Counted from the stretch's first letter, positions 12,205-36,202 are shown. The stretch: DNA of 64,000 nt from Haliotis asinina (GCF_037392515.1 NC_090292.1:44505747-44569746), one strand, 5' to 3'. Translations and numbers: made by a program. The notes: generated from the letters alone by a model not told the origin.

Positions 12205-12740
12205 ATTAGATTTTTTTTTATTATCTTAAGTTTAAATTGGTAACTGTGCTTGTTAGTGGCTGTATCCTCAAAGGGGGTTGAAGTACTGTAAAACTATTGT
12301 CCTCCTGAGAGAGTACGTAAGTCCACAAACATTCAAAGTAAATTCAAACTTCCATGTTTTTAATCGTAGAATAAGTGTCTTTTTACTGAATGGCTAGATT
12401 TCCCGAATTGCTGACGCCTGAGGAGGTGATCTAAATCCAGCTAGGGTCCATGCAGGAAACAAAGGTAATGTAAGTCCCCATGGCCCCTAGTATGGTGATC
12501 TACCTTCAGTTGTTAGCAATCTATAGCCCATTTTTATCTTGTATTGTCCTCTATAGATAAATTGTTTTAGGTATAGTTACTAGTTTTATATTCTACTCTG
12601 TGATATCCTAGTTGTTTTACTGTCCTTCGTTGACAGGTTTTATAATAGGCATATATTTCATTTCAGAATTAAATGTTCTCGTCACGATATGGCTGAGATA
12701 CTGCCGAAGTGACGTTAAATGTTAACTCACTCACTCACTC

Positions 12741-13095
12741 AAATCCTCCTCCAAAATCAATAATGAATTCAGGCGAAGAACAAACGTCAGAATTTGTTCA
12801 CGTACAGTGCGTAATCGTCTTATATCGGCTGGTCTAAAAGGCAGCCGTCCATTGGATGGGATCAACATGACTGTGCAAAACAAGCGCTTGAGACTGCTTT
12901 GAGCACGGAACCATGGAGGAAGAACCGTACGTCAATGGAGAAACACCATGTTTAGTGATGAGAGCAGGTACACACTAGACCATAATGACGGTCGACTTTG
13001 AGTTTGGAGACGCGTTGGGGAACGTCACAGTGCATGCATCATCAAACAGCATGATCGTTATGGAGGGGGCTCTGTTATGGTGTGGGGTTTGGTTT
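12741..13095 (+). pseudogene. Tc1-like transposase, 3' part
   Basis: Resumes the transposase cut at 7287, after the second copy of the target duplication. It reads RTVRNRL, RQWRNTMFSDESRYTLDH, then VWRRVGERH and GGGSVMVWG, the conserved catalytic-core block around the second aspartate (SDES) of DD34E transposases. An in-frame stop lies between. The sequence ends abruptly after VMVWG, so the C-terminal glutamate region is missing. Confidence 0.85.
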
Positions 13096-13242
13096 ACTTT
13101 TAACCACAAAATGGAGTGAGTAAGCTGGTCGCGCTAGGCAGCAGCAATCAGTAGCTCCTCCTATTTTGTTGTATTCTTGTGGATATATACCTGCTACAGT
13201 GATCAAACTTGTCAGAGATGTCACTAACATCACCAGGATCAT

Positions 13243-14235
13243 TTGTGTGAAATTTCAGACTTCAAATCTGTCAATATGTGGAGTTATTTGATGTTTTTCA
13301 CATTACTGTGTATGAAACTTTTCACATCTTGGCCTGGGCTATCAATCTTTCCCCAAGCCCACAGCACCCAGATCACAATGACTGTTAATCAACATCAGCC
13401 ATATGGTGTCTACAGCAGGGCAGAGCTTTTGTCCCTCAATCAACCAGCCAGCCCAGGTTGGTTACCCTGTACCCCTGGTCGGAGTGGAGTCTTACATCAT
13501 CATTTTGACGCCACACTCCTGACAATGTTACGCAATGCTGGGATCTCAGTCAGCAAGAGAACCAAGAGAGGCAACAGAGCAGGAAGGAAAATTAAAAGGA
13601 AAATTGCTGTGTACCACAATGTTTTCCCAAACGTTTCAAAAACTGTGTCATGTCGTGGTGTTAACCGCAACAATCTAGTCCAAGTACACCCCCAAGCTCC
13701 CCCAAAATATCTTAAAATGTGCCTTTGGAATGCCCAGTCATCTCGTAATAAATGTGTAGATATCTTTGATATGATCATTGAGGATGATATTGATGTGCTA
13801 ATTCTTACCGAGACCTGGCTGAGGAATGCTGGTGATGAGACTAAAATAGCTGAAATGACCCCAATGTCTCATTCCTTTGTGCATCATCCAAGACTCGACT
13901 CTAAAGGTGGTGGTCTTGCGATTCTCTACAGGAAAACACTCACAATTTGTCTTACAGATTTAAACAGTAATCTTAAATCTTTTGAAAAATTAGAGGTAAT
14001 GTTGACATCTGGTCAGACTACCGTGAGACTGGTCTGTATTTATCGTCCTCCACCCTCCGTCAAAAACAAACTGTCAAACAGTGACTTTCATCAAGAGTTG
14101 TCCGCTCTTTTTGCATCACACTCCAGAAACTGTACAATTTACCTAGGGGATTTTAACATACATTTCAATTCTCAGGAGAAACCAGAGGTAAAGAAATTTG
14201 TCAGACTCATGAACTCTCACTCTTTTGACTCATAA
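13243..14235 (+). pseudogene. L2/CR1 LINE ORF2, N-terminal and endonuclease part
   Basis: About 330 codons. A basic segment (TKRGNRAGRKIKRKI, near residues 105-120) precedes an apurinic-type endonuclease. The YLGDFN box near residue 295 carries the catalytic Asp/Asn. It stops at 14233, where the expected sequence before THKSGNILDWVI is partly deleted. Confidence 0.85.
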
Positions 14236-16525
14236 GTCTGGAAATATTCTGGACTGGGTTATCACCCACAGTGATCTCAAACTTGTTTGTGACGTTCAGG
14301 TCAAGGACCAGCAGATTTCAGACCACTTCAGTGTCTTTTTCAAATTAAGGCTGACAAAGCCGGAGAATGCACGATTGGTTTTGCCCTGTCGAAACATCAG
14401 TAAAATCCCATCTGAGACTTTCAGGCTTGATTTATTGAACTCAAAACTACTGAGTGATCCTCCTTCCGACGTTGATGAACTTGTTCAACTCTTCTGTGAT
14501 ACTCTTACATCACTTCTGGATAAGCACGCTCTTGCAGTTGAGAAGACTGTGATCCTTCGTCCTCATGCCCCATGGTATGATGAGACTGTACGTCACTCGA
14601 AGTGTATTCGGCGTAGAGCAGAGAGACAATGGCGTAGTACTCGGCTAGAGATACATCGGCAAATATATCGGCAGTGTTGCAATGATACCAGACACCTGAT
14701 TATTTCAGCTAAAAGGAACTATTGTCTCCAGAGCATAGCCGACAGCATGGGTAAGCCAGCATCCCTATATCGGTTCATGGGCAAACTGCTTGGAAAGGGA
14801 CGAGACCAAGATACTCAGACTCCAGCAGAGGAACAGAAGGAACTGGCAAACTCATTCAACTCCTTCTTTATCTCAAAAATAGAGAAAATTCGTCATGGTC
14901 TTACTTGTAATGGCGATTTCAGTGAACCAGTGTTTGTAGGTAGCCCCCTGTCGCATTTCAGAACATTTAGTCCCCAGGATATTGTACAACTCATTCGTTC
15001 GTCAAAACCCACTTCTTGTGACTCTGATCCAATTCCAACCAAACTTCTGATAAAGCACCTGGACCTGCTGATCTCCCCCATCACTATGATTGTTAATACA
15101 AGTCTTCAGAATGGTGTGTTCCCAAACAGTTTCAAGGGGGCGGTGGTCAGACCACTATTGAAAAAGTCTGGCCTGGATCCTCAGGACCTGAAAAACTTTC
15201 GGCCTGTCTCAAACTTGCCTTTCATATCTAAAATCATTGAGAAAGCAGTTCACTCCTGTCTCAAAGAACATCTATTAAGCCATGATCTCCTTGATTCTTT
15301 CCAGTCTGCCTACCGGCAGTACTACAGTACAGAGACAGCATTGCTCCAGGTAACAGACAAACTTCAACGTGCTACTGATGAGGGTAAGATTTCAGCTCTC
15401 GTTATGTTGGACTTATCCGCGGCTTTCGATACCGTTGACCACCCTAAACTCCTGACTAGATTGAAGCATCATTATGGACTGTGTGACCTTGTCCTTCAGT
15501 GGGTTTCCTCTTACTTGACAGACCGGCATCAATCGGTCCTTGTGGGCAGAGAGCGCTCTCCTGCTGTGGCTGTCTCCTGTGGGGTGCCCCAAGGATCGGT
15601 TCTTGGTCCGGTTCTGTTTGTACTGTACACAGGGCATGTTGGAAACATTGTCAGTGATCACGGCATGTCTCATCATGTTTATGCTGATGACACACAGCTT
15701 CTGGAATCCTTTCACCCATCAGAGTTGAATGAGTCTCTTCAACGCATCGCTGACTGTACACTAGACATAAAGTCGTGGATGACTACAAATAAGCTCAAGC
15801 TGAACGACACGAAAACCGAAGCTCTCCTTGTAGGCACAAGACAACAACTAAGCAAGGTGGAAGCTGTCATCCTCAAAGTTGCAGATGCGGATATCTGCCC
15901 ATCAGATGTTGTGAGGAATCTTGGCGTTCACATTGATTCTTCTTTGACGTTCAATGCCCATGTCAACCAAGTGAGCAAAGTATGCTTCTTCCATCTCCGG
16001 TCGATCAGCAACATTCGCCAGTACTTGACTTCTGCAGCAACTCAAGCCCTGGTTCGAGCTCTGGTAACATCCAGGCTCGACTATTGTAACAGTGTTCTTT
16101 CTGGCATTAACTCCAATCTGGCTGTTAAACTGCAGAGGATACAAAACACCTCTGCCCGCATTATCAGTAGAACTTCCAAATGTGCCCACATCACTCCTAT
16201 CCTGAAAGAACTCCACTGGCTACCAGTCAAAGCAAGAATTGACTTCAAAATACTCTGCCTGACATATAAATGTCTTCGTGGCTTGGCCCCTTCCTACCTG
16301 TCTAACCTGCTTCACCCATATGTACCAGCCCGCACCCTCCGTTCCAACTCTCAGAATATTCTTGTGATACCCACCTACAGACTGAAATCTTTCGGACACC
16401 GCAGCTTCTCCTACACAGCACCAGTCCTCTGGAATGCTCTTCCATGTGATATCAAAGACTCTAAAAGTTTTGACAGTTTCAAAGCAAAACTGAAAACCCA
16501 CATTTTCTCAGTATACTTCACATAA
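14225..16525 (+). CDS. L2/CR1 LINE ORF2, end of endonuclease and full reverse transcriptase
   Basis: 766 open codons. It starts with the endonuclease C-terminus (HKSGNILDWVI, then ISDHFSVFF, carrying the Asp-His pair). Reverse transcriptase motifs follow in order: FRPVSNLPF at about residue 325, SAAFDTVDH at about 400, CGVPQGSVLGP at about 455 and YADD at about 485. The C-terminal domain includes RLDYCNSVLSG and HWLPVKARIDFKI, both typical of L2/CR1 elements. All RT catalytic residues I can see are present. It is a transposon gene, not a host gene. Confidence 0.85.
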   Translation: MTHKSGNILDWVITHSDLKLVCDVQVKDQQISDHFSVFFKLRLTKPENARLVLPCRNISKIPSETFRLDLLNSKLLSDPPSDVDELVQLFCDTLTSLLDKHALAVEKTVILRPHAPWYDETVRHSKCIRRRAERQWRSTRLEIHRQIYRQCCNDTRHLIISAKRNYCLQSIADSMGKPASLYRFMGKLLGKGRDQDTQTPAEEQKELANSFNSFFISKIEKIRHGLTCNGDFSEPVFVGSPLSHFRTFSPQDIVQLIRSSKPTSCDSDPIPTKLLIKHLDLLISPITMIVNTSLQNGVFPNSFKGAVVRPLLKKSGLDPQDLKNFRPVSNLPFISKIIEKAVHSCLKEHLLSHDLLDSFQSAYRQYYSTETALLQVTDKLQRATDEGKISALVMLDLSAAFDTVDHPKLLTRLKHHYGLCDLVLQWVSSYLTDRHQSVLVGRERSPAVAVSCGVPQGSVLGPVLFVLYTGHVGNIVSDHGMSHHVYADDTQLLESFHPSELNESLQRIADCTLDIKSWMTTNKLKLNDTKTEALLVGTRQQLSKVEAVILKVADADICPSDVVRNLGVHIDSSLTFNAHVNQVSKVCFFHLRSISNIRQYLTSAATQALVRALVTSRLDYCNSVLSGINSNLAVKLQRIQNTSARIISRTSKCAHITPILKELHWLPVKARIDFKILCLTYKCLRGLAPSYLSNLLHPYVPARTLRSNSQNILVIPTYRLKSFGHRSFSYTAPVLWNALPCDIKDSKSFDSFKAKLKTHIFSVYFT

Positions 16526-16654
16526 TTTAACCCATCTTCATCTTTGTACATATTTCTATTTATTTCTGTAGCGCTTTGAGCATACCTAAGGGCGTGGAAA
16601 AGGCGCATTATAAATGTGCATTATTATATTATTACAAAACAGATCTTTTGCGTG

Positions 16655-17029
16655 TTGATGGCAGGATAACATGTGTACGATATCGTGACGAGATCTCGAT
16701 CCCGATTGTGATCCCCCTTGCGTGTACAGCAGGTCGAATGTTCGAGTTCCAGCATGCCAGTCCCCGCCCTCACATCACTCCTGTGTGTCGGGACAGACTG
16801 AAGGCTGCAGGTGTCCGGGTGTTGACCTAAGTGACGTGGCACTAACTGCCTTGGGTGTGAGATATAAACAAGATTGGTTACACCTGGACAATGACACAGT
16901 GCTGTTAACGACGATGGAAACTGTTTGGTTTTGTCTGAATGTGCTTGTAATATTTCTGCAGTGCCATGTGATACTTCAGATAACTTTATATTCACCATGC
17001 GAGCATTTAAGAAGTGACAGAATTGTGGG
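16655..17029 (+). other. possible orphan first exon
   Basis: A TATAAA at about 16863 lies some 50 bp before an ATG at 16914. That ATG opens a hydrophobic, signal-peptide-like stretch (METVWFCLNVLVIFLQC). No convincing donor follows before the retroelement at 17030. An open frame at 17345-17513 after an acceptor-like CCTTTAG could be its partner. Evidence is weak. Confidence 0.2.
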
Positions 17030-17292
17030 AGTGAGTGAGTTAATATTTAATGTCACATATTATAATTTTCAAGTTTACGTGCAACAATACATAGATATAG
17101 CACAGGGCTTGGCGAGACCAGCCGATTGGTTGGACCATGCCTCTTCAATCACCCGTCTAGGTGAAGACAAGCCAAAGTGGTGTGTTGGGCAATAGGAACA
17201 CGATTGAGGGCCCTTAACCACCAGGATCCCTTCCTCCACCGACACAGGATCGCAAACCACGGCAAACGGCTTGTTGGACCAACACACCACCC
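17030..17292 (-). mobile_element. internally deleted LINE-derived short element
   Basis: On the minus strand the 5' half resembles the 5'UTR of the LINE at 7288 (CGTTTGCCGTGG, TGTCGGTGGAGGA then GGGATCCTGGTGGTT, and CCAACACACCAC). The 3' end carries the shared LINE/SINE tail (GTGACATTAAATATTAACTC, then ACTCACTC). It is thus a short element made of LINE head and tail, without coding sequence. Confidence 0.65.
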
Positions 17293-18158
17293 CCAACAAA
17301 ATAATATCCTGGACATCAGAAATAAGAACACACTGTTTTACCTTTAGCACTAACAAAGCCAACTATCCACACGGTCACGGGGAAGTTCATTCTGAAATTG
17401 AAATCGATAACACAGATACCATTACAAACACATTGAAACAGCAACTGCTTTCGAGGAAGTCGAAAATGCAAAAACAGATGACTAACGCTGTAACACCTTA
17501 TGGCCTCCAGTAATGTCTGAATACCAACAGATACAGTATACATCAACATTTGGAACGCCCGTCACGTCATAATTACTGCTTCAACTTACAGAATTGACGG
17601 ACTTATCACGGTATTTTATTTTTGAGAAAGTATTTCTTGAGAGAAAACAAATTCTATATCAGCCACTATCTATATCATTATTTAACTGACTGGGAGGTAT
17701 GTCAAAATATGCTTACGGTAAATGTCAAAATATGCTTACGTTTACCGTCAAAAGCTAAGGACAGTTGTGATGCATCAGGTAAGTTCCAGAGCCAACTGTC
17801 ACGTTAAGCAGGTCGTTGAAAATTGAACCAAGTACTATCAGCTGTTATGCTTATCGTTGTAGATTCATGATCCTAAATCTGCTTCATGGTGAAACTAATT
17901 TTTTACCTCTCGAGGAAATGACCATCGCCACGTGATGGGAAGGAAATATTACCCAGTAATAATATCGATGCGGAAAACTTTGAACGTTTTCAGAATAACT
18001 TGTTGATACATATTTTTAAACTCAATGAGTTGTGAATACCTTTATATGAAATCAGATAACGTAAACAGTAATATGGTGACATGTTATCGATCGCCTGAAT
18101 GTGAAAATAGCTTTCCTTTCCTGATCTTTCAAATATGCGTCAGTTTCTGACTGCATAC
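17293..18158. other. mostly featureless; one weak coding candidate
   Basis: The plus-strand frame 17345-17513 (HSEIEIDNTDTITNT, then LKQQLLSRKSKMQKQM) has protein-like composition but no proven exon structure. At about 17702-17748 the 20-bp phrase ATGTCAAAATATGCTTACG is duplicated. Nothing else is recognised. Confidence 0.3.
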
Positions 18159-18168
18159 CATAGAACGA

Positions 18169-18380
18169 GTGAGTGAGCGAGTTTAGTTTCACGCCGCACT
18201 CAGCACTATTCCACCTAGATGGTGGTGGTCTGTAAATACTCGAGTCTGGACCAGACAATCCAGTGATCAACAACATGAGCATCGATCTGCGTAATTGGGA
18301 ACCGATGACATGTGTCAACCAAGTTATCGAGCCTGACAACCCAATCCCATTAGTCGCCTCTTACAACAAGCATAGTCGCT
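18169..18380 (-). mobile_element. (TCAC)n-tailed SINE, type 2
   Basis: Flanked by a 10-bp target duplication, CATAGAACGA, at 18159-18168 and 18381-18390. On the minus strand it reads TTGTAAGAGGCGACTAATGG, then CCGATGACA in reverse order, GGATTGTCTGGTCCAGACTC and GAGTGCGGCGTGAAACTAAA, ending in TCGCTCACTCAC. It lacks the first 60 or so bases seen in the copy at 58448. Confidence 0.85.
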
Positions 18381-18414
18381 CATAGAACGAAATTTTAATA
18401 AACGTGATAAGATT

Positions 18415-18725
18415 ATTTATCTGGGAGGAGATGGTGATCCAAGATATAGTATATGGAAATTACATGTCTAAAAAATAGGAGATATGGTGGTCTTAGATAT
18501 ATTATGTGGAACATGTGTGACTGGGAAGTGGGAACAAACGGTGATCATAGATGTATTATATGGAAAGTATATACTTGAGAAAACGTGGATGGATCACATG
18601 GGACGTATGTGTCTGGGAAGCGGGAATAGATGATTTTCCAATATATATATATACATATATATTTAACATGGAACGTATGTGCTTGGGAATCGTGGATAGA
18701 TGGTGGTCCTAGAGAACTTATTTGT
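18415..18725. repeat. degenerate ~60-bp tandem repeat
   Basis: About five diverged units share phrases such as GGGAAGCGGGAATAGATG, GTGGTCCTAGAT, ATATTATATGGAA and CGTATGTG. Confidence 0.65.
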
Positions 18726-18729
18726 CTTG

Positions 18730-20130
18730 GAAGGTTGGTAAGTTGTCTTGATAGTATTACTGTGCATATAGTTCCTCATATATTTTTATATTTTTCGAAA
18801 ATAATTTTTAACTAAGGAAATCCGTATAGGAGCAATTACTATGCATAGTGTATCTTGTTTATGACACAACGTGTCAAGCAAAGCGTCAGGCAATTAGCAG
18901 ACGCGTCCATGCCAGCCTTAACTAATTAATCACAGATGAAATTAGTGAGCTGTGTCGGCAGATAGGTAGGCCCATCTCAGCAGGAGCATCTATACCACCA
19001 ACTAGGCCGTAATCGAAAATCAACTTTACCATCGTACCACCCTCTTTGTCTTGTCGTAAATGCCATGACCACGTACAGAGAGATATTTGGATTAGCAGCT
19101 GACACAAACCGGCCATGCCTATACCATAAAGAAAATCAAGTCTTGTTAGGTAATCATCTCCTTACCACCTACCTCGTATAGTAAACTGTGTCAGCATAGG
19201 GTAGATAATGCATATGGAAAACTCAAACATCGGAGAAACTTGATAACGAACGGGTAGAGCTGTGGGTTATAAAATCCTGGGTTCTTCCATCTCAGCCACA
19301 CTTGCTTGAATAAACCCAAGGAACTCACAGCTCTCCCCTTTCTTGTTTCAAGGTTCGCTCACAATAGCTAATTCCCCAAATCGAGGCTTGACAGCCCCTT
19401 TAGCCTAGTAAAGTTAAAGGTTGCCCTAACCGGCACAAACAAGCTGTCTTAACAGGTATATACGTGGCGGCCATAAAAAAATCGAAATATTTATATTATA
19501 TAGAAAAGTATCTTCGACAGTGAATTGACACAATGAGACACATTCGTCACATAACGTGGCAACATTGCGGTCAGTGCTGTGAATTCGAATCCAAACTGTC
19601 AAATATACAGTCCTTGTATAAGCATAAAATCACCAAATGAAACAAATCGCCCGACCGCAAAGGGTTCCTGAATACACGTGCAGTCCCCATACCACCATAC
19701 CATACCTTGGACGTACAAAAGCATCCACTCTTCCCATCACTCCCCATCACTTGTCACCAAGATGCCACGCCTTAACAAAAGACGAACGATGCCTCTGGGA
19801 GGCTGAGCCAGGGAAGTAGAGGCTGAGCAGTTGCCAGGCAGGTTGATGTCCCTCTATTGACGATATCCTTGCATCGAAAGTGATTTAATACAATAGGAAA
19901 TATTGCTAACCATCTACGTCCAGGTGCGCCTTACGTCAGGGTCGCCTTCAACACCTCCGGCATGGATTTCCGACGGCTACACCAACAGCACGAACAATAA
20001 TAGGGACAAGAAAGAGGATTGCACGAACCATCTGTAGACGTGTTGCTGGTCACTGTCTACGCTGTCGGCACCCATACATCGGACAGATCCTGACGCCACG
20101 TCACAACTGAGCCATTTTCAACTGGCTCCA
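18730..20130. other. no recognisable gene
   Basis: Contains a short cruciform-like inverted repeat near 19250-19345 (GAGCTGTGGGTT against AACCC then CACAGCTC). Near 19425 an ACCGGCACAAACAAGCTGTC stretch resembles the ends of the MITE at 80-255. The open frames here are unsupported. Confidence 0.35.
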
Positions 20131-20133
20131 TGA

Positions 20134-20279
20134 AAGTGAGTGAATGAGTGAGTTTAGTTTTACGCCGCACTCAGCAATATTCCACCTATATGGCACCGGT
20201 CTTACGACAAGCACAGTCGCCTTTTATGGCAAGCATGGGTTGCTGAAGGCCTGTTCTATCCCGGTACCTTCACGGGTCC
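20134..20279 (-). mobile_element. SINE type 2, internally shortened copy
   Basis: On the minus strand it starts ACCCGTGAAGGTACCGGGAT, contains AACCCATGCTTGCCATAAAA and AGGCGACTGTGCTTGTCGTA, and ends GAGTGCGGCGTAAAACTAAA, then ACTCACTC. The central third (box with GGTTCCCAATTG) is missing. Confidence 0.75.
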
Positions 20280-20980
20280 CATGATACTTGGATCAAGACT
20301 GAACAGAAACATCATTGGATGACTACACTGCTAAAATGGGCGATTTAGTGGGCGAAAGCGTCATGGTATTAGGTACCCTAAGTGTTCTTCAGTAGTCCTT
20401 GATATATAGAATGGAACTTATATGTTACCGAGTTCAAACTTGCAGTCACTTTGACAATGATTCACCCATATCGTGACCATAAGTTATAAAATGACATTAA
20501 ACGCAATTAGAGTAGAAAAATAAGCTGTCGACAATAGACAGCAAATGGTTTTAAATTTGGATAATACAGTACCGAAATGGGCGATTTATCGCCAGCAATA
20601 TACTGTGTGGAAGTTACTATGCATAGAAAAAGGGGAAAAGAAGGTTCAATAAGTATTACACGTAACTCTATATTGGACTGAAACATGGTGGTTGGCATTA
20701 AACACAATGTGGTGGTCCTTGTCCACAAAATCCTGATTTACACTCTGTCTATTACTGAACATTTCTTGACTGCTTGTGCAAGATTGTTCCGACTGGGATG
20801 TTCCAGGGAATATGGAAAGTTTTTTGAAACGAGTGTGATTTGAGTGTGTTTGATTTCTCTTAAATGCATGATGTAGCCTCTGGGCAGATATTTCTTTAGA
20901 GCATCCAAGTGGATTCGTTGTTTACATTCATTGTTTATGCACACTCGCATAGACATACAGACATACATACCGTAAATAAC
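20280..20980. other. no recognisable feature
   Basis: AT-rich sequence with only short, unsupported open frames. Confidence 0.35.
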
Positions 20981-20984
20981 ACTC

Positions 20985-21480
20985 AATTTGTTAATGATTG
21001 TTGTTGGACATAATGTGAAAACTGAAGTTGATTTTGTTGATGGTGGTGTACTGATGGTACAGCGATGGGAGTAAAAAACAGGTGCACTTGTTCATGTATG
21101 TCTGCACAGAGTCGGTCCTTTGTGGAGAATCCTTCTGAGAAGCCATTGCATCGTATATGTACATATGCCGGCAGGTTTCCAATGTGAAACTGAGGGCTTC
21201 CTTTTAGCTGCTCAGGACCAGTGACTTCCAACTCGCAATCGTCAGAATGTGATTCTTAATCAAAACTTTAACATGAATTGTCGAGTATGTAATAAAATTT
21301 ACAGATACTTCCAACATCTTTTCAGGGGATGCCCTTCCTTGACACAAACATCATATCGTGAAAGACATGATGACATTTTACTAGCGTCCTCGTCATGCCT
21401 GTGGCTTCCGTGGTACGGCGCTGAACAGGTCCAGGGCGTCCTGGAAAATGACACCCTTCTTCATAGAGATCGTCCTTGGG
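20985..21480 (+). mobile_element. R4-type LINE relic
   Basis: Collinear with about 32170-32690 of the better copy: GAAGTTGATTTTGTTGATGG, GTCGGTCCTTTGTGGAGAAT and GGATGCCCTTCCTTGACACA. It retains a cysteine motif (CRVCNKIYRYFQH, then RGCPSL) equivalent to the zinc-binding C-terminal motif of this LINE class. Heavily decayed and only about 500 bp long. Confidence 0.8.
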
Positions 21481-21499
21481 GTACATACATGTGTATATG

Positions 21500-23590
21500 T
21501 ATCTCCTGCTGCTGAAAATGCCATGTGACAGTTCAATGTTGTAATAAAATATTGTAAAATAAACAAAAAAGGTATTTTGTTCATTACACGGCCCCTCACC
21601 ACGTGGTGTCACCGTATACCACGCATGCGCAGCCAACCAGATAAGCATCTCAACAGTCTAATCAGATCAAACTGGACAAAACATTCAGTCCAAGTCAGCA
21701 AGCGTTACGTCAAATCCACAAGTCACATGACTGACAGCAAACTATTGGATATGTAATTGAGGCAAATCTCTGCCTCTGCTTTCTGCTGACATTTCCTCAT
21801 TTGTTTTTCACATCTTTCTATTGATGACTGCGTTGCCCAACTCGTCGTGCTGCTAGTCCAGGTTCGATTCCTATCAGGACCATTCAAGTCTCCACTCCCC
21901 AACCCCCCAACCCCCATCGTTCTGCTACATATTATCCTTTTTTAATTAGTTGGTTAAGTTAGTTATTAGTTAAGTCCCTTCGAATGGATCTGAATCAGCT
22001 CGCAATGACCCTTTTAGCCGCTGTGTAGCTCTCGGAACACTGTTTAGTAGAGTTGAACCATAAGGAAATTACAGAATAGATACAAAAGTGTCACAATGAC
22101 TTCATAAATATTTATTTTATTTGTGATATGTTGACCTTAAAGTCCATTAAAGCAAGCAAATAAACTGTCCATTTCGCATATGCGAGTGGGTTAAAACTGA
22201 CGTCACTTCGGACGTATTTCAGCCATGTCGTGACGACAGAAAGTCATGAACATCAAGATATCACTACGACAGTGACATGATAACCAGAATAGCAAATTTA
22301 AATATTAATAAAACTAATAGGTGAGCATGCAGTGCATGCCAACTTTTAACTGACGAACATAATATAATAAGTGACAGTATATCGGGAATTACAATCTGCC
22401 TTTTGTGGGGATTTACACCATTCTTTCAGATGCTTGCCACATATCTTAAAAATAAAAATAGCAAAAAATACTGCTATTAAAATCGTGATAACAGCGATCA
22501 TAACTATGTCAATAACAGCGACAACACTAATTTTATAAAGTATAGTATGTATGTCAATATGTGCATGTACGATAATTCAAACAAGACCATGTTCTTGTAT
22601 AAAAGAACATATTGTGGCTGTTAACTTCTTCTTCATGTGTCTGAGTTATTCCTTTCCTCCTCGACAGATGAATCATTCACTTAAATACCAACTTCTCCAT
22701 GAATCTAAGATGATTTTCTGCTCTGGATATTCTGTTGTTTTCAGATAAGGTGCAGGTTGTGTTATTTCCATTCATTCAAGCATCATGTACATATTCATTT
22801 TCTCATCAGTTCGTTGTGCCAGAGGTTAAGGGTACCTGATTAGTGTTATAACGTTATATCAAATAACTATAAATGAGGGAGTACGCTCATATTTAACGTC
22901 GCAATATTCAATGTACAGAGTAAACCATATCCATGACTGACGTTATAGATAATGAAGATGATGAAGATGATGAAGATGATGTCACCATAAGTGAAAAAAT
23001 AATAGTTAATAATAGTACACAACATTTATGCTGAGTAACCTGCTGAAAACACAATAGTACCCCGTGGGTGGTGCCCAACACCTCCTTTCATGTCGATGTG
23101 TCCTTTGGTCAAAAATTAATACTTCCCGGGGAAAATAATATAAAAGCTGTCATTTGAGGTACACAGGACTTGGGCAAATACAAGATTGGAAGGTCATTTT
23201 GCTAGTGACACATCACGTGTGGTTCGATGTTGAGCAGGAATAAAAGCCAGTCAACAAATATGACCCTTCATCCCGTCAGCTTCAACGAAATATCAAACAT
23301 ACCTGTGCTTCAAGGTTCATACTGGAACATCGTTTTCTTTAGTTACTTTGTATTTTTCGATACCTGCATTCAACGTACCTGTTGAGTAAAGACAGGTACT
23401 CAGGTATCAGCAGCTTGAAGACAATACCATGTCCACAGATACCATCATTCTGACCTCAGACATGCGTGACAAACGATGGACGTTGACACGCTAGTGTATT
23501 TGTTGATCATCAAATTTCATACAGCTGTGTGTCATCTTATCATCCTCTCTTGTTCAGGTGAGCACGACTTATGTGCCACTTCAGTTGTTC
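21500..23590. other. intergenic region downstream of gene B
   Basis: Contains a degenerate tRNA-like stretch near 21830-21890 (box B-like GGTTCGATTCC), a minus-strand LINE-tail fragment at 22185-22260 and a GATGAA run near 22945-22982. Gene B ends at 23600 on the minus strand, so its 3'UTR or 3' flank lies here. No gene is seen. Confidence 0.4.
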
Positions 23591-23599
23591 CCTTTATTC

Positions 23600-36202
<12,603 letters not shown>

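Larger units (their letters stand above)
7288..12740 (+). mobile_element. I/Nimb-type LINE, near full length, decayed
   Basis: A 5453-bp non-LTR retrotransposon flanked by a 12-bp target duplication, AAATCCTCCTCC, at 7276-7287 and 12741-12752. In order: a GC-richer 5'UTR (to about 7480), ORF1 with zinc knuckles (7482-8679), apurinic endonuclease (8690-9400), reverse transcriptase (about 10100-11000, FVDD box), RNase H (11400-11830) and a 3'UTR ending in ACTCACTCACTCACTC. EN plus RT plus RNase H places it in the I superfamily, most like Nimb. Coding is broken by frameshifts, stops (for example a TAG in place of the Trp of the QWNCRG start of EN) and a deletion near 10555 that removed the GVPQGS region. 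It cannot act on its own now. It inserted into a Tc1-like element and so is younger than that element. Confidence 0.9.
13096..16650 (+). mobile_element. L2/CR1-type LINE, one main break
   Basis: Endonuclease (13243-14235: LWNAQSSRNK, LILTETWL, YLGDFNIHF) and reverse transcriptase (14225-16525: FRPVSNLPFISKIIEK, LDLSAAFDTVDH, SCGVPQGSVLGPVLF, YADDTQLL) read in two overlapping frames, separated by a small frame-changing deletion near 14230. The 3' end has GTAGCGCTTTGAGCATACC, then GGAAAAGGCGCATTATAAAT and an ATT-rich tail, as in L2-type elements. The 766-codon second frame is uninterrupted, so this copy is younger than the I/Nimb LINE beside it. The 5' boundary is uncertain. Confidence 0.85.

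Noticed and set aside
18922-19116. Signal-peptide exon for gene A (MAGLCQLLIQ)
   Set aside because: No phase-1 donor follows the hydrophobic stretch, and it is 12 kb from the EGF exon with no intermediate support.
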